From: Nonomuraea turcica
GTDB lineage: Bacteria > Actinomycetota > Actinomycetes > Streptosporangiales > Streptosporangiaceae
Assembly: GCF_030718205.1 (NCBI RefSeq)
Contig: NZ_JAUZQF010000002.1
Coordinates: forward strand, 248,001 to 312,000
Direction of reading: 5' to 3'
Length of the DNA: 64,000 bases
Positions 42,316-50,035 of this stretch are shown here, piece by piece. The translations under genes were made by a program, and so were the position numbers. Each line of letters starts with the position of its first letter. Position 1 is the first letter of the stretch. The notes under the pieces were generated by a model. It did no database searches. It was not told the DNA's origin and saw nothing but the letters and a program-made list of their open reading frames with translations.

Positions 42316-43283
42316 CGGGGACCCCGGCCGAGCGTGGACTCACGGCGCACCAACTCGACCGGCGACACGACCGCGCGAGGCTGTCGCGGTGCCGTGCCGG
42401 CGAGGCGATCGGTGAGCAATTCCAGTGCGCTGCGTGCCAAGCGGGCCGGCCCGGGGTCGATGGTGGTGAGCGACGGGGTCGAGAACCGTCCGTCCTCCAG
42501 GTTGCCGTAGCCGACGGCCGCCACCTGTCCCGGAACATCCACTCCGTGCTTGACAAGCGTCGCGAGCGCCCCGAGCGCCACTTCGTCGTTGGCACACACC
42601 AGCGCGTCGACGTCCGGATGCCACTCCAGCACGTGCCCGGCGGCTCGCGCGCCGGCGCGCCGGTCGGCCACCTCTCCGAGATCCACCCACGGTACGGCAG
42701 CGGGGTCGATGCAGGACTCGGCGAGCGCCGCGCGCATCCGAGGCTGATCCGCTCCGAGCAGAGCCGGGCGCGACCGGCCCATCACGGCGAGGTGGCGAGC
42801 CACCAGTGCCGCCGCCTCCGTGACGTCCTCATCGACACTGTCCACTTTAGCCGCGCCGCCTTGCACGACGACTACGGGGCGATCGTCCAACCCATCGCTG
42901 ACCAGTGCTCCCGGGCCGATGCACACCACGCCGTCGAACGTCTTCCCCCGAGCGGCGAGGACCGCCTCCAGCCGGACCGGATCGCCGTGCGTCGGCTCGA
43001 CGACGGCGAGCAGTCCGCACCGATCCGCCTCTGTGACGAGCGCCTCGACGAGACCCGCGAGATACGGGCGGCGCAGCTCGGTGACGGCGATGCCCACGAC
43101 CCCGATCAGCCCGGTCCTGAGCGCCCGGGCGGTCCGATTCGGAACCCAGCCGAGCTCGTCGATCGCCGCATGCACCCGGCGCACCTTCTCCGGACGGATG
43201 TGCGGTTCGCCATTGACCACGCGCGAGACTGTCTTGATCGAGACGCCGGCCCGATCCGCCACCTCCCGCATCGTCACGCGCAT
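42312..43283 (-). CDS. LacI-family transcriptional regulator (first of a tandem pair)
   Basis: This is a 323-residue repressor with HTH MREVADRAGVSIKTVSRVVN and a periplasmic-binding-protein-like domain. It is clearly diverged from its tandem partner, so the pair is old. The ATG at 43283 is used; an ATG four codons later is equally possible, and neither has a good ribosome site. A much longer upstream frame has no LacI homology. Two co-translated LacI genes before one operon could give dual-sugar control or a heteromer. Confidence 0.9.
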   Translation of the reverse strand: MRVTMREVADRAGVSIKTVSRVVNGEPHIRPEKVRRVHAAIDELGWVPNRTARALRTGLIGVVGIAVTELRRPYLAGLVEALVTEADRCGLLAVVEPTHGDPVRLEAVLAARGKTFDGVVCIGPGALVSDGLDDRPVVVVQGGAAKVDSVDEDVTEAAALVARHLAVMGRSRPALLGADQPRMRAALAESCIDPAAVPWVDLGEVADRRAGARAAGHVLEWHPDVDALVCANDEVALGALATLVKHGVDVPGQVAAVGYGNLEDGRFSTPSLTTIDPGPARLARSALELLTDRLAGTAPRQPRAVVSPVELVRRESTLGRGPR

Positions 43284-43342
43284 GCGTACAGCGTAGGTCA
43301 CGTGAGCAGCTCTCAGCATTCCGTTAAGACCACCGCGGACGC

Positions 43343-43710
43343 TTTGCCGCCGATCCCCACCATGGGGCATACGCCTTCGAGCGGCCGCTGCACGCCGCGG
43401 CGGAGCGCGGCTCGCCGGAGGTGGTCGCCGAGCTTGCCTGCCGGGTCGATGACGTCGACGCCGAGTGCGAGGCCGCACGGCGCTCTGCGAGGCGGTCTTC
43501 AACGACCGGCCCGAGAACGCGCGTGCCCTGGTGGCCGCCGGAGCGGACCCGTGGTGGAGGCCGAACGCCTGCCCGGCGTGCTCCTCCGCTCCCGGTGTCA
43601 TGAAGGCCATTTCGGCGGGCACGGTCGCCTACGGCATGTACGCCAACCCCAAGAGCGGCTGCCTGAACGCGACTACTGGGGCTGACCTGGCGGTTCTGCG
43701 CTCTCGATGA
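43343..43710 (+). pseudogene. Frameshifted, truncated ankyrin-repeat gene remnant
   Basis: One frame gives FAADPHHGAYAFERPLHAAA followed by ERGSPEVVAELACRVDDVD, a clear ankyrin repeat, up to about 43470. The continuation (RTALCEAVFNDRPENARALV, then AAGADPW) is in a different frame, consistent with loss of one G near 43470. There is a TAA just upstream (43325-43327) and no start codon. After about 43555 the ankyrin similarity ends and a Gly/Ala/Tyr stretch of unknown origin follows. The gene is dead or truncated on both sides. Confidence 0.65.
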
Positions 43711-43716
43711 GCTTGC

Positions 43717-43752
43717 GCGGGCCACGATCCGCTCCTCATAACCGTGGCCCGC
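43717..43752 (-). terminator. Terminator of the GH5 cellulase gene
   Basis: GCGGGCCACG (43717-43726) pairs perfectly with CGTGGCCCGC (43743-43752) across a 16-base loop, 20 bases after the stop. Confidence 0.75.
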
Positions 43753-43771
43753 TGGGCGGAAGCCCGCTCGA

Positions 43772-45838
43772 TCAGCTCGTGGTGCCGGTGACCGCGGTTC
43801 CCGACTTGGTGACGTAGTAGGTCACGGTCGCGCCGCTCCAGAAGTGGAGGGTGAGCGTGACTCGTGAGCCGTCATTGACCTCGGCGAAGAAGGCCGGTCT
43901 CAGTGTGATGGTGTTGGCGCTGTAGTCGGGCGCGAAGGTGACGTCGAACTCCTTGAACGACGTCCAGTTGTGGGGGCCGGCGTTGGAGCCGTCGGCGTAC
44001 TTGGCCTCCATGGTGGCGAGCTGGTCACCCTTGAAGGTGGTGGGGATGGCGAAGGAGCTCGTCGTTCCGGTCGAGTTCTGCACTGTCGGCGTGTCATAGG
44101 TGATGATGTCGATCCGCCACGGGACCCCCTGGGAGAACCGAGCCGACAGCGTCGCGTTGACGCCATAGGCCCGGGAACCCGTCAGGCGGGTGAGCGCGGA
44201 CGCCGTGAACGTGAGCTGGTCGCCCGAGACGGTGTAATCGGTGCCGCGCACGAGGTCCGTGCTGCCCTGGCGGATCCCTGCGAACGAGGTGCCGTTCAGG
44301 TTCAGCGTGAGCGTCTTGCTCGTGATGGGGGACGCCTTCGCGTTGAACACCTGATCCGACGAGGCCGTACCCGAGCGCGTCGTCCAGCTGGACTTGATCT
44401 GGGCGAACAGCTCGGGATCGGCCCACTGGTACGAGGTCCGGTTGAAGTGCTGGCCGTTGTCCCACAGCATGGTGGTGATCTGCTTGCTACGTGCGTAGTG
44501 GCCGAGGAACTCGAAGAACTTCAGTTTCTCGCCCTGTTGGATCGTACCGGTGTGCCGGTCGAAGCCCAGAAGGCCGTACTCGCCGATGATCACGGGGATG
44601 CCGCGGGCCGTGAAGGCGTTGTGCACCCGGTCGAAGGCGCCGGTCAGGTCCTGCTGCACGGTGGCGTCGAAGCGGGTGCCGCCGGCGACGTTGACGCTGA
44701 ACGGCCAGTATCCGTAGAAGTGGACCGTCGCGATGAGGTTGGGGTCGTTCATCGCGTTGAACGTGCTGACCAGCTCGTCGACCCTGGCCTGGTCGGCCGA
44801 CGTGTGCAGGGTCGGCAGGACGAGCAGCCGCGTCGCGTTGTTGCCGCCCGACTGGCGCACGATGGTGCGGAAGGACGTATTGAGTTCGTTGAGGAGCGTC
44901 GCGTTCTGGGCGTCCCCGGAGCTGCCGGTGAACGTCGGCTCGTTGACGCTCTCGAACAGCAGCTTGGGAGAGGAGCTCCGGAACGTGCCGGCGATCTGGG
45001 TCCAGATCGCGTTGTAGCGAGCCAGGACGTTGGTCCGGTCGCCCGGCATGTTCTGGATCCACTGCCACGAATCGTGATGGATATTGATCATCACGTAGAA
45101 ACCCTCGGCGAGGGCCCAGTCGACAACCTCTTTCACCCGGTTCATGTACGTCGCGTCGATGGTGTAGTTGGGCGCTCCACCCTGGTGCTGACCCCAGGTC
45201 ACCGGGATCCGGATGCTGTTGAAGCCCTGCGCCCTGACGTTGCGGAGCAGCGCCTGCGTGATCCGCGGGTTGCCCCATGAGGTCTCGTCCGCGCCGGTGG
45301 CATCGAGGGAGTTGCCCAGGTTCCAGCCGGGCTGCATCGCGGCCACGACAGCCTGCGCGTTGCCGGGCGTCGACGTCGGAGTCGTCGTGGGCGTGGCCGT
45401 CGGGGTGGCCGTCGGGGTGCCGCCGGTGCCGCCGCAGGCCACGCCGTTGACGGTGAAAGCGGAGGGGTCGGTGTTGGCGCCGCTGTAGCTGCCGTTGAAG
45501 CCGATGGTGACGCCGGCTCCCGTTCCGAGGCCCGGGGCATACGACGGCGCGGTCACGGTCACGGTCTGGCCGGATTGCGTCCAGGTTCCGCCCCAGCCCT
45601 GGGTGACCTGCTGATTGCCGGGCCAGGTGTAGCGCAGCGTCCACGGGCTGACCGGGTCGCCGAGGTTGTTGATCGTGATGTTGGCGCCGAACCCGCTGCC
45701 GTTGTCCCATGCCTTCGCATAGGTCACGGAACAGGCGACCACCGCGTGGGCAGCGGGCGAGGTGACGGCCACCCCGATCGCCGCCAGCAGCGCGGCCACT
45801 GCGGGCAGAACCCACAAACGTAATGTCTTCACCTTCAT
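43772..45838 (-). CDS. Secreted GH5 cellulase with CBM2, X2 and CBM46-like modules
   Basis: This 688-residue secreted enzyme has a signal peptide (cleavage near AHA-VV), a CBM2 (~35-138, with a disulfide pair VACSV / NGVAC), a Thr/Pro linker, then GH5 (~160-480). The acid/base Glu is in FESVNEPTFTG and the nucleophile Glu in VIIGEYGLLG. An X2 Ig-like module (~490-580) and a CBM46-like C-terminal module (~590-688) follow, as in BhCel5B. It is an endo-beta-glucanase or xyloglucanase. The ATG at 45838 is only one base from GGAGG; the GTG two codons later (45832) has better spacing. It lies 45 bp after the mannanase gene and is probably in the same operon. Confidence 0.92.
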   Translation of the reverse strand: MKVKTLRLWVLPAVAALLAAIGVAVTSPAAHAVVACSVTYAKAWDNGSGFGANITINNLGDPVSPWTLRYTWPGNQQVTQGWGGTWTQSGQTVTVTAPSYAPGLGTGAGVTIGFNGSYSGANTDPSAFTVNGVACGGTGGTPTATPTATPTTTPTSTPGNAQAVVAAMQPGWNLGNSLDATGADETSWGNPRITQALLRNVRAQGFNSIRIPVTWGQHQGGAPNYTIDATYMNRVKEVVDWALAEGFYVMINIHHDSWQWIQNMPGDRTNVLARYNAIWTQIAGTFRSSSPKLLFESVNEPTFTGSSGDAQNATLLNELNTSFRTIVRQSGGNNATRLLVLPTLHTSADQARVDELVSTFNAMNDPNLIATVHFYGYWPFSVNVAGGTRFDATVQQDLTGAFDRVHNAFTARGIPVIIGEYGLLGFDRHTGTIQQGEKLKFFEFLGHYARSKQITTMLWDNGQHFNRTSYQWADPELFAQIKSSWTTRSGTASSDQVFNAKASPITSKTLTLNLNGTSFAGIRQGSTDLVRGTDYTVSGDQLTFTASALTRLTGSRAYGVNATLSARFSQGVPWRIDIITYDTPTVQNSTGTTSSFAIPTTFKGDQLATMEAKYADGSNAGPHNWTSFKEFDVTFAPDYSANTITLRPAFFAEVNDGSRVTLTLHFWSGATVTYYVTKSGTAVTGTTS

Positions 45839-45883
45839 GCCTCCGTGGAAGGAGCCCCCTGTGGGAGCGCAGTGATGAGCGGG

Positions 45884-47248
45884 TTATGCCACCTGGCAGG
45901 CGGCTGCGTTGAGGGTGAAGGAGGGGGGTTCGGTGGTGTCGCCGGTGTGGGTGGCCTGGAAGCCGATGGTGGTGGAGCCGCCTGGCGCGAGGTTGCCGTT
46001 CCAGCCGGCGTTGGTGGCGGTGACCTGGCCGCTGGCCGGCGTGTACGACGCGCTCCAGCCGTTGGTGATGGTCTGCCCGCCGGGCAGGGTGAACACCAGC
46101 CGCCAGCCGTTGATCGCCGAGCTGCCGGTGTTCGTGATCGTGACGCTGGTCGTGAAGCCGGTGTTCCAGGTGTTCATCACGTACTCCACCCGGCACGAGC
46201 CCGATGGCGTGGGCGTGCTCGTCGGGGTCACGGTCGGGGTGACGGTCGGCGCGGCGCCGCCGTAGATGGTGGCCTCCTTCGCCGTGGCCTTGATGCCGTT
46301 GGCGCCGTTGAAGATCCGCTGGCCCCAGGTGGTGAGCTGGTTGGGGTCGAAGCCGGCCGCCATGTCCAGGATCGGGTCCGTGTTGCCGCTCCAGGACCAG
46401 CCGAGGTAGCCGAGGCCCCGCGACACCGCCTCGGACAGCAGCGTTTCGTGGTCCACCTCGTTGGCGGCGAACCGCCAGCCGAACTCACCGATGACCAGCG
46501 GCCACCCGTTGTCCCGGAACCGGTTGAGGTAGTCGGTGATCGCCGCGGCGCTGTTGAACACGGCGTACATGTGGATGGACAGTACGGTGTTGTGCTTGCT
46601 GTCCGCGTTCAGGATCGTCTGGGCGTTGTCGCGCATGACGTACTGCCAGTCCTGACCCCAGTTCGGCCCGTCGACCATGAGCAGGTGCTCGAAGCCGTTG
46701 CTGCGCATCTTCTGGATGGCGGCGGTGGTCGCGCTGGTCCACTGGCCGGCGTTGGTGTTGCCGATCGGCTCGTTGCCGATGTTGATGACGACGTAGTTCT
46801 CCTGGCCGACCAGGGCGCTCTTCTGGCTGATCCAGTAGTCGACCGCCTCGTCGAGCGAGGCTGCCGCGCCCTCCTCGCCGTACCCGGTGGTGTCGTGCAC
46901 CTCCAGGACACAGATCAGCCGGTTCTGCTTGCACAAGGAGATCACATTGGCGACGTCGGTGGACGGGCCCCAGCGCTTGCCGCTGCCCAGGACCACGCGC
47001 ACGGTGTTGGCCCCGAGCGCCTTGATGTCGGCGAACGAGCTGGTCCGGCTCGTGTACCAGACGTGTGGATGGTTGACCCCGCGCATGACGAGCTTCTGGC
47101 CGTTGGCCTCGACGATGTCCGTGCCGCTGACGTGGAGCCCCACGGCCGCATGCGCGGGCGGAATGCCGGTGAACATGACGGTGCACAGCGCTACGGCTAA
47201 GGCGACGAGCGCCGCACCGACCGCGGCAAGCCACGGCATGGATCTCAT
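45884..47248 (-). CDS. Secreted GH5_8 beta-mannanase with CBM2
   Basis: This is a 454-residue secreted enzyme. A signal peptide ends near AHA-AV. The GH5 domain has the GH5_8 mannanase pattern: MRGVNHPHVWYTSRT, GANTVRVVLGSGKRW, LICVLEVHDTTGYGEEG, the acid/base in INIGNEPIGN and the nucleophile in VIGEFGWRF. A Thr/Pro linker joins a C-terminal CBM2 (~350-454) with Cys near both ends. It cuts mannan or glucomannan outside the cell. The ATG at 47248 has a GAGGAGA site. Confidence 0.92.
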   Translation of the reverse strand: MRSMPWLAAVGAALVALAVALCTVMFTGIPPAHAAVGLHVSGTDIVEANGQKLVMRGVNHPHVWYTSRTSSFADIKALGANTVRVVLGSGKRWGPSTDVANVISLCKQNRLICVLEVHDTTGYGEEGAAASLDEAVDYWISQKSALVGQENYVVINIGNEPIGNTNAGQWTSATTAAIQKMRSNGFEHLLMVDGPNWGQDWQYVMRDNAQTILNADSKHNTVLSIHMYAVFNSAAAITDYLNRFRDNGWPLVIGEFGWRFAANEVDHETLLSEAVSRGLGYLGWSWSGNTDPILDMAAGFDPNQLTTWGQRIFNGANGIKATAKEATIYGGAAPTVTPTVTPTSTPTPSGSCRVEYVMNTWNTGFTTSVTITNTGSSAINGWRLVFTLPGGQTITNGWSASYTPASGQVTATNAGWNGNLAPGGSTTIGFQATHTGDTTEPPSFTLNAAACQVA

Positions 47249-47402
47249 GTCGAATCTCTCCTCGCTGATGTCGCGACGGTCGGCAACGGCGCGGGCAGCT
47301 GAGAGCCCGCTGAAACGCACCCAGAATGTACGCAGAGCTGCCACACCCGTACAGCGACTACCAGACCGTCCTGCCTCGGCCCATCAATGCCTGGCCCAAC
47401 CC

Positions 47403-47415
47403 CTTAACGGTTAAG
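47403..47415. promoter_or_regulatory. 13-bp dyad in the mannanase/DUF1838 divergent gap
   Basis: CTTAAC-G-GTTAAG is a perfect 6+6 palindrome with a LacI-like AACGGTT centre. The 342-bp gap 47249-47590 holds little else that I can name. The dyad lies 155 bp before the mannanase ATG and 176 bp before the DUF1838 GTG. A sugar repressor site is plausible. Confidence 0.4.
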
Positions 47416-47590
47416 CATCTGCAGAGCTGGGCGAATCCACAAAAACCTCAGCATCAAGGGTCCCCGCGGCAGCTCCCCGAACCCGGCCTGAACCATGAAA
47501 ATTCCACACCCGCACCCGACTGGACAACGCTTCGCTCGGCATGATCACAATATTGGGCTTTTCGCTTCCTTCTCCGCCCGGAGGGCGTAC

Positions 47591-48568
47591 GTGGTCAAAC
47601 GAGTTCTTACGGGGTTGCTTGCCCCTGTTGTCCTCTTCATCAGTACCGGTATTCCGGCCGCTGCGGACGACAGATCCTTCAGTCCCACGCATCCCGGGCC
47701 GGTCTACGCGACGGTCACCGACAAGAGCGGCAAACTCTCCCTCCAGACGTTCGGGCGTCCGGACGGGAAAGACATGGTGTTCCGGATCTCCGGCTCGGTG
47801 TACGCGAACATCGAGGGCAACAGCCTGGACCCGGCGATGCGGCACGGCCAGAAACTCTTCAACATCGAGGGTTACAACATCCGGCGGCTGTACCGCGTCC
47901 CCGACACGAACCAGCTCTACCAGCTCTCCCGGGAAATCGTCTTCTACACCGACCCGGCGGATCCGCGGCGCGTCCTGCGCGAGTGGAAGAACCCGATCGA
48001 CGGCAAGACCTACCCGGTCGTCCCCATCAACAACGACGCGGTCAACTTCGGCCCGTTCACGATCACTTCGTCCTTCACGGGTCCGCCGCTGCAGCAATTG
48101 CACGACGAGACCGTGTGGACCAGCGACATCCCCGTGCGGGCGAACTTCGGCACCACGCTCGGCGAGCGGTTCGGCCTGACGGGCGGCGTGTACGCCGCGC
48201 AGGAGATGTTCGACTTCTCCGTCGATGACCGCGAGGTGGCCGCCCGCACCGGGGCCGGCGTGCCGTTCGGCGCGATGAAGACGAAGATCAGCTGGGCGCG
48301 GACCAGCCCGTGGACGCCGTTCATGTGCCTGGCGGAGACCGACGTGCGCGGCCAGCTCACCTACCACGCCCGCAGCTGGTCACTGGGCTCCTACGCCGAC
48401 ATCGAGCCATGGCTGCGGGCCGAGGTCGAGGCGAACCACCCGCTGTACACGGCCGCCCCCAGCGCGCCGGGACCGAGCGAGAACTCCTGGACGTCCTTCT
48501 ACAACAAGCAGCTCGGCAAGGGTGCCACCACCTGGGCAGGCTGGTGCGCCGCCAACGGCCGCCCGTGA
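47591..48568 (+). CDS. Secreted DUF1838 family protein
   Basis: This is a 325-residue protein with a signal peptide (VVKRVLTGLLAPVVLFIS, cleavage near AAA-DD) and a single DUF1838 domain (FRISGSVYANIEG, then GHKLF-like GQKLFNIEGYN and the closing YNKQLGKGATTWAGWCA). The family has no known function. The GTG at 47591 has a GGAGG site six bases upstream; the longer in-frame ATG at 47495 would put the signal peptide 32 residues inside. A strong terminator follows. Confidence 0.85.
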   Translation: MVKRVLTGLLAPVVLFISTGIPAAADDRSFSPTHPGPVYATVTDKSGKLSLQTFGRPDGKDMVFRISGSVYANIEGNSLDPAMRHGQKLFNIEGYNIRRLYRVPDTNQLYQLSREIVFYTDPADPRRVLREWKNPIDGKTYPVVPINNDAVNFGPFTITSSFTGPPLQQLHDETVWTSDIPVRANFGTTLGERFGLTGGVYAAQEMFDFSVDDREVAARTGAGVPFGAMKTKISWARTSPWTPFMCLAETDVRGQLTYHARSWSLGSYADIEPWLRAEVEANHPLYTAAPSAPGPSENSWTSFYNKQLGKGATTWAGWCAANGRP

Positions 48569-48585
48569 ACGTCCGCGACCGGTGA

Positions 48586-48619
48586 CCGGCCGGACCGAGC
48601 CGCTGCTCGGTCCGGCCGG
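48586..48619. terminator. Bidirectional terminator between DUF1838 and the conservon
   Basis: A perfect 15-bp stem (48586-48600 with 48605-48619; core GGCCGGACCGAGC) has a four-base CGCT loop. It serves the two convergent genes. Confidence 0.88.
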
Positions 48620-48625
48620 GCCCGG

Positions 48626-49225
48626 TCAGGCCGCGGGGTGCGGTGTGGCGTGGGACTGGGCGGCCATGAGGTGGTCGATGAGTGCCAGCAGCACATCGCG
48701 TGCCGCCGTCCGGTCGCGGGCGTCACAGAGCACCAGTGGCACCTGCGGATCGAGATCGAGTGCCCTTCGGATCTCCTCCTGCGTCCGGTCCCGGATGCCG
48801 TGGAAGCAGTTGACGCCGACGACGAAGGGGATGCCGCGGCCCTCGAAGAAGTCGATCGACGCGAAGCTCACCTCGAGCCGGCGGGTGTCGACCAGGACGA
48901 CCGCGCCCATCGCTCCGTGGACAAGATCGTTCCACATGAACCAGAAGCGTTCCTGCCCGGGGGTGCCGAACAGGTAGAGGACGAGTTCGCTGTTGATGGT
49001 GATGCGCCCGAAGTCCAGTGCCACCGTGGTGGTGGACTTGCCGCTCACCCCTTCCAGGTCGTCGACGCCGACGCTGGCATGGGTCAGATACTCCTCCGTA
49101 CGCAGCGGAGCGACTTCGCTCACCGCGCCGACCAGGGTCGTCTTCCCGACGCCGAAACCGCCGGCGACCAGGATCTTCACCGCCAGGGCGGCAGCGTCTC
49201 CGTGGTCAGAGTTTGCGTAACCCAT
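48626..49225 (-). CDS. Conservon GTPase (CvnD type)
   Basis: This is a 199-residue small GTPase. The P-loop is GGFGVGKTT, switch II is FGTPGQERFWFMW, and the base-recognition region has GVNCF. It is the last member of the four-gene conservon that couples a membrane sensor kinase-like protein to a GTPase at the membrane. Its ATG at 49225 lies 20 bp inside the DUF742 gene. No cytochrome P450 gene follows. Confidence 0.93.
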   Translation of the reverse strand: MGYANSDHGDAAALAVKILVAGGFGVGKTTLVGAVSEVAPLRTEEYLTHASVGVDDLEGVSGKSTTTVALDFGRITINSELVLYLFGTPGQERFWFMWNDLVHGAMGAVVLVDTRRLEVSFASIDFFEGRGIPFVVGVNCFHGIRDRTQEEIRRALDLDPQVPLVLCDARDRTAARDVLLALIDHLMAAQSHATPHPAA

Positions 49226-49604
49226 CCCTCACCGCCTCAAGGATTGCTCTATCGGGAAAGCCGCCTCCCTGTGCGAAAGCCAGGGGTGGCCGCGCCCGCA
49301 ACTGGCCGGTCTCGATCAGATCCCCGATGAGGATCTTGGTCACCGACACGGGGAGGTTCAGCGCGGAGGCGACCTCGGCCACCGCCAGGGGCCGCTCGCA
49401 CAGAGCACAGATGGTGCGATGCTCCGGCTGCATTCGTCTCAGGCGGCGTCTGGTTTCCGACGAGAGCTCGGCAATCGCCGTCACCAGGGTGATCAGCGTC
49501 AGGTCGTCCCGCTCGGGAGCGGTGCGTCCGCCGGTGATCGTATAAGGACGGACGAGGGGCCCGTCGGCGTCATCGTCATCGAAGCCCTCCGTCCAGTGCT
49601 TCAT
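49206..49604 (-). CDS. DUF742 protein (CvnC type)
   Basis: This is a 132-residue DUF742 protein: LVRPYTITGGRTAPERDDL is the N-terminal signature, and the rest is a winged-helix-like fold (HRTICALCERPLAVAEVASA, then LNLPVSVTKILIGDLI). It is a conservon adaptor. It overlaps the GTPase gene by 20 bp and the roadblock gene by four (ATGA). Confidence 0.93.
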   Translation of the reverse strand: MKHWTEGFDDDDADGPLVRPYTITGGRTAPERDDLTLITLVTAIAELSSETRRRLRRMQPEHRTICALCERPLAVAEVASALNLPVSVTKILIGDLIETGQLRARPPLAFAQGGGFPDRAILEAVRDGLRKL

Positions 49605-50035
49605 CCGTGTCCCCCCACGTCACGGCTGTGCGGGGTCCGCGTGTCGGTGCCCAGCTTCTGGCCGACCTGCTGGATCAGGGTGTGCATCGCGATGCTCATC
49701 AGCTCGGCGTCGACCTCCTGAGACGCGACCACGGCCAGGTGGGTGCCCCGGCCCGCGGCGGTGACGAACAGCCACAGGTCGGCCATCTCGATGATGACCT
49801 GGTGGACCGGCCCGCCGCTGAAGAGCTGCCCGACCCCGCGAGCCAGACTCTGCTGGCCGGTGGCGATGGCGGCGAGGCGTTCGGCATCCGCGCGTTCGAC
49901 GGTCCGGGAGCGGCTCATCACCAGGCCGTCGTCGGTCAGCAGGATGGCGTGCCGGGTGCCCGCGACCCGATCGACCAGGGCGTCCAGGAGCCAGTCCAGG
50001 TCAATGTTGGTGGCGGTGGTTCGCTGCGTCATCAT
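49601..50035 (-). CDS. Roadblock/LC7 protein (CvnB type)
   Basis: This is a 144-residue roadblock/LC7 domain protein (LDWLLDALVDRVAGTRHAIL, HQVIIEMADLWLFVTAAG). It is the putative regulator of the conservon GTPase. It overlaps both neighbours by four bases (ATGA), so the order cvnA-B-C-D is a tightly coupled operon. Confidence 0.93.
   Translation of the reverse strand: MMTQRTTATNIDLDWLLDALVDRVAGTRHAILLTDDGLVMSRSRTVERADAERLAAIATGQQSLARGVGQLFSGGPVHQVIIEMADLWLFVTAAGRGTHLAVVASQEVDAELMSIAMHTLIQQVGQKLGTDTRTPHSRDVGGHG

Noticed and set aside
45862..45875. A CebR-like cellulose operator (TGGGAGCGC half) before the cellulase gene
   Set aside because: Only the left half matches the known 14-bp palindrome; the right half is absent, so it may be chance.
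47308..47315. A CGCTGAAA half-site resembling the 41194 palindrome, upstream of the mannanase
   Set aside because: A single 8-mer is expected by chance in 64 kb and no second half is present.
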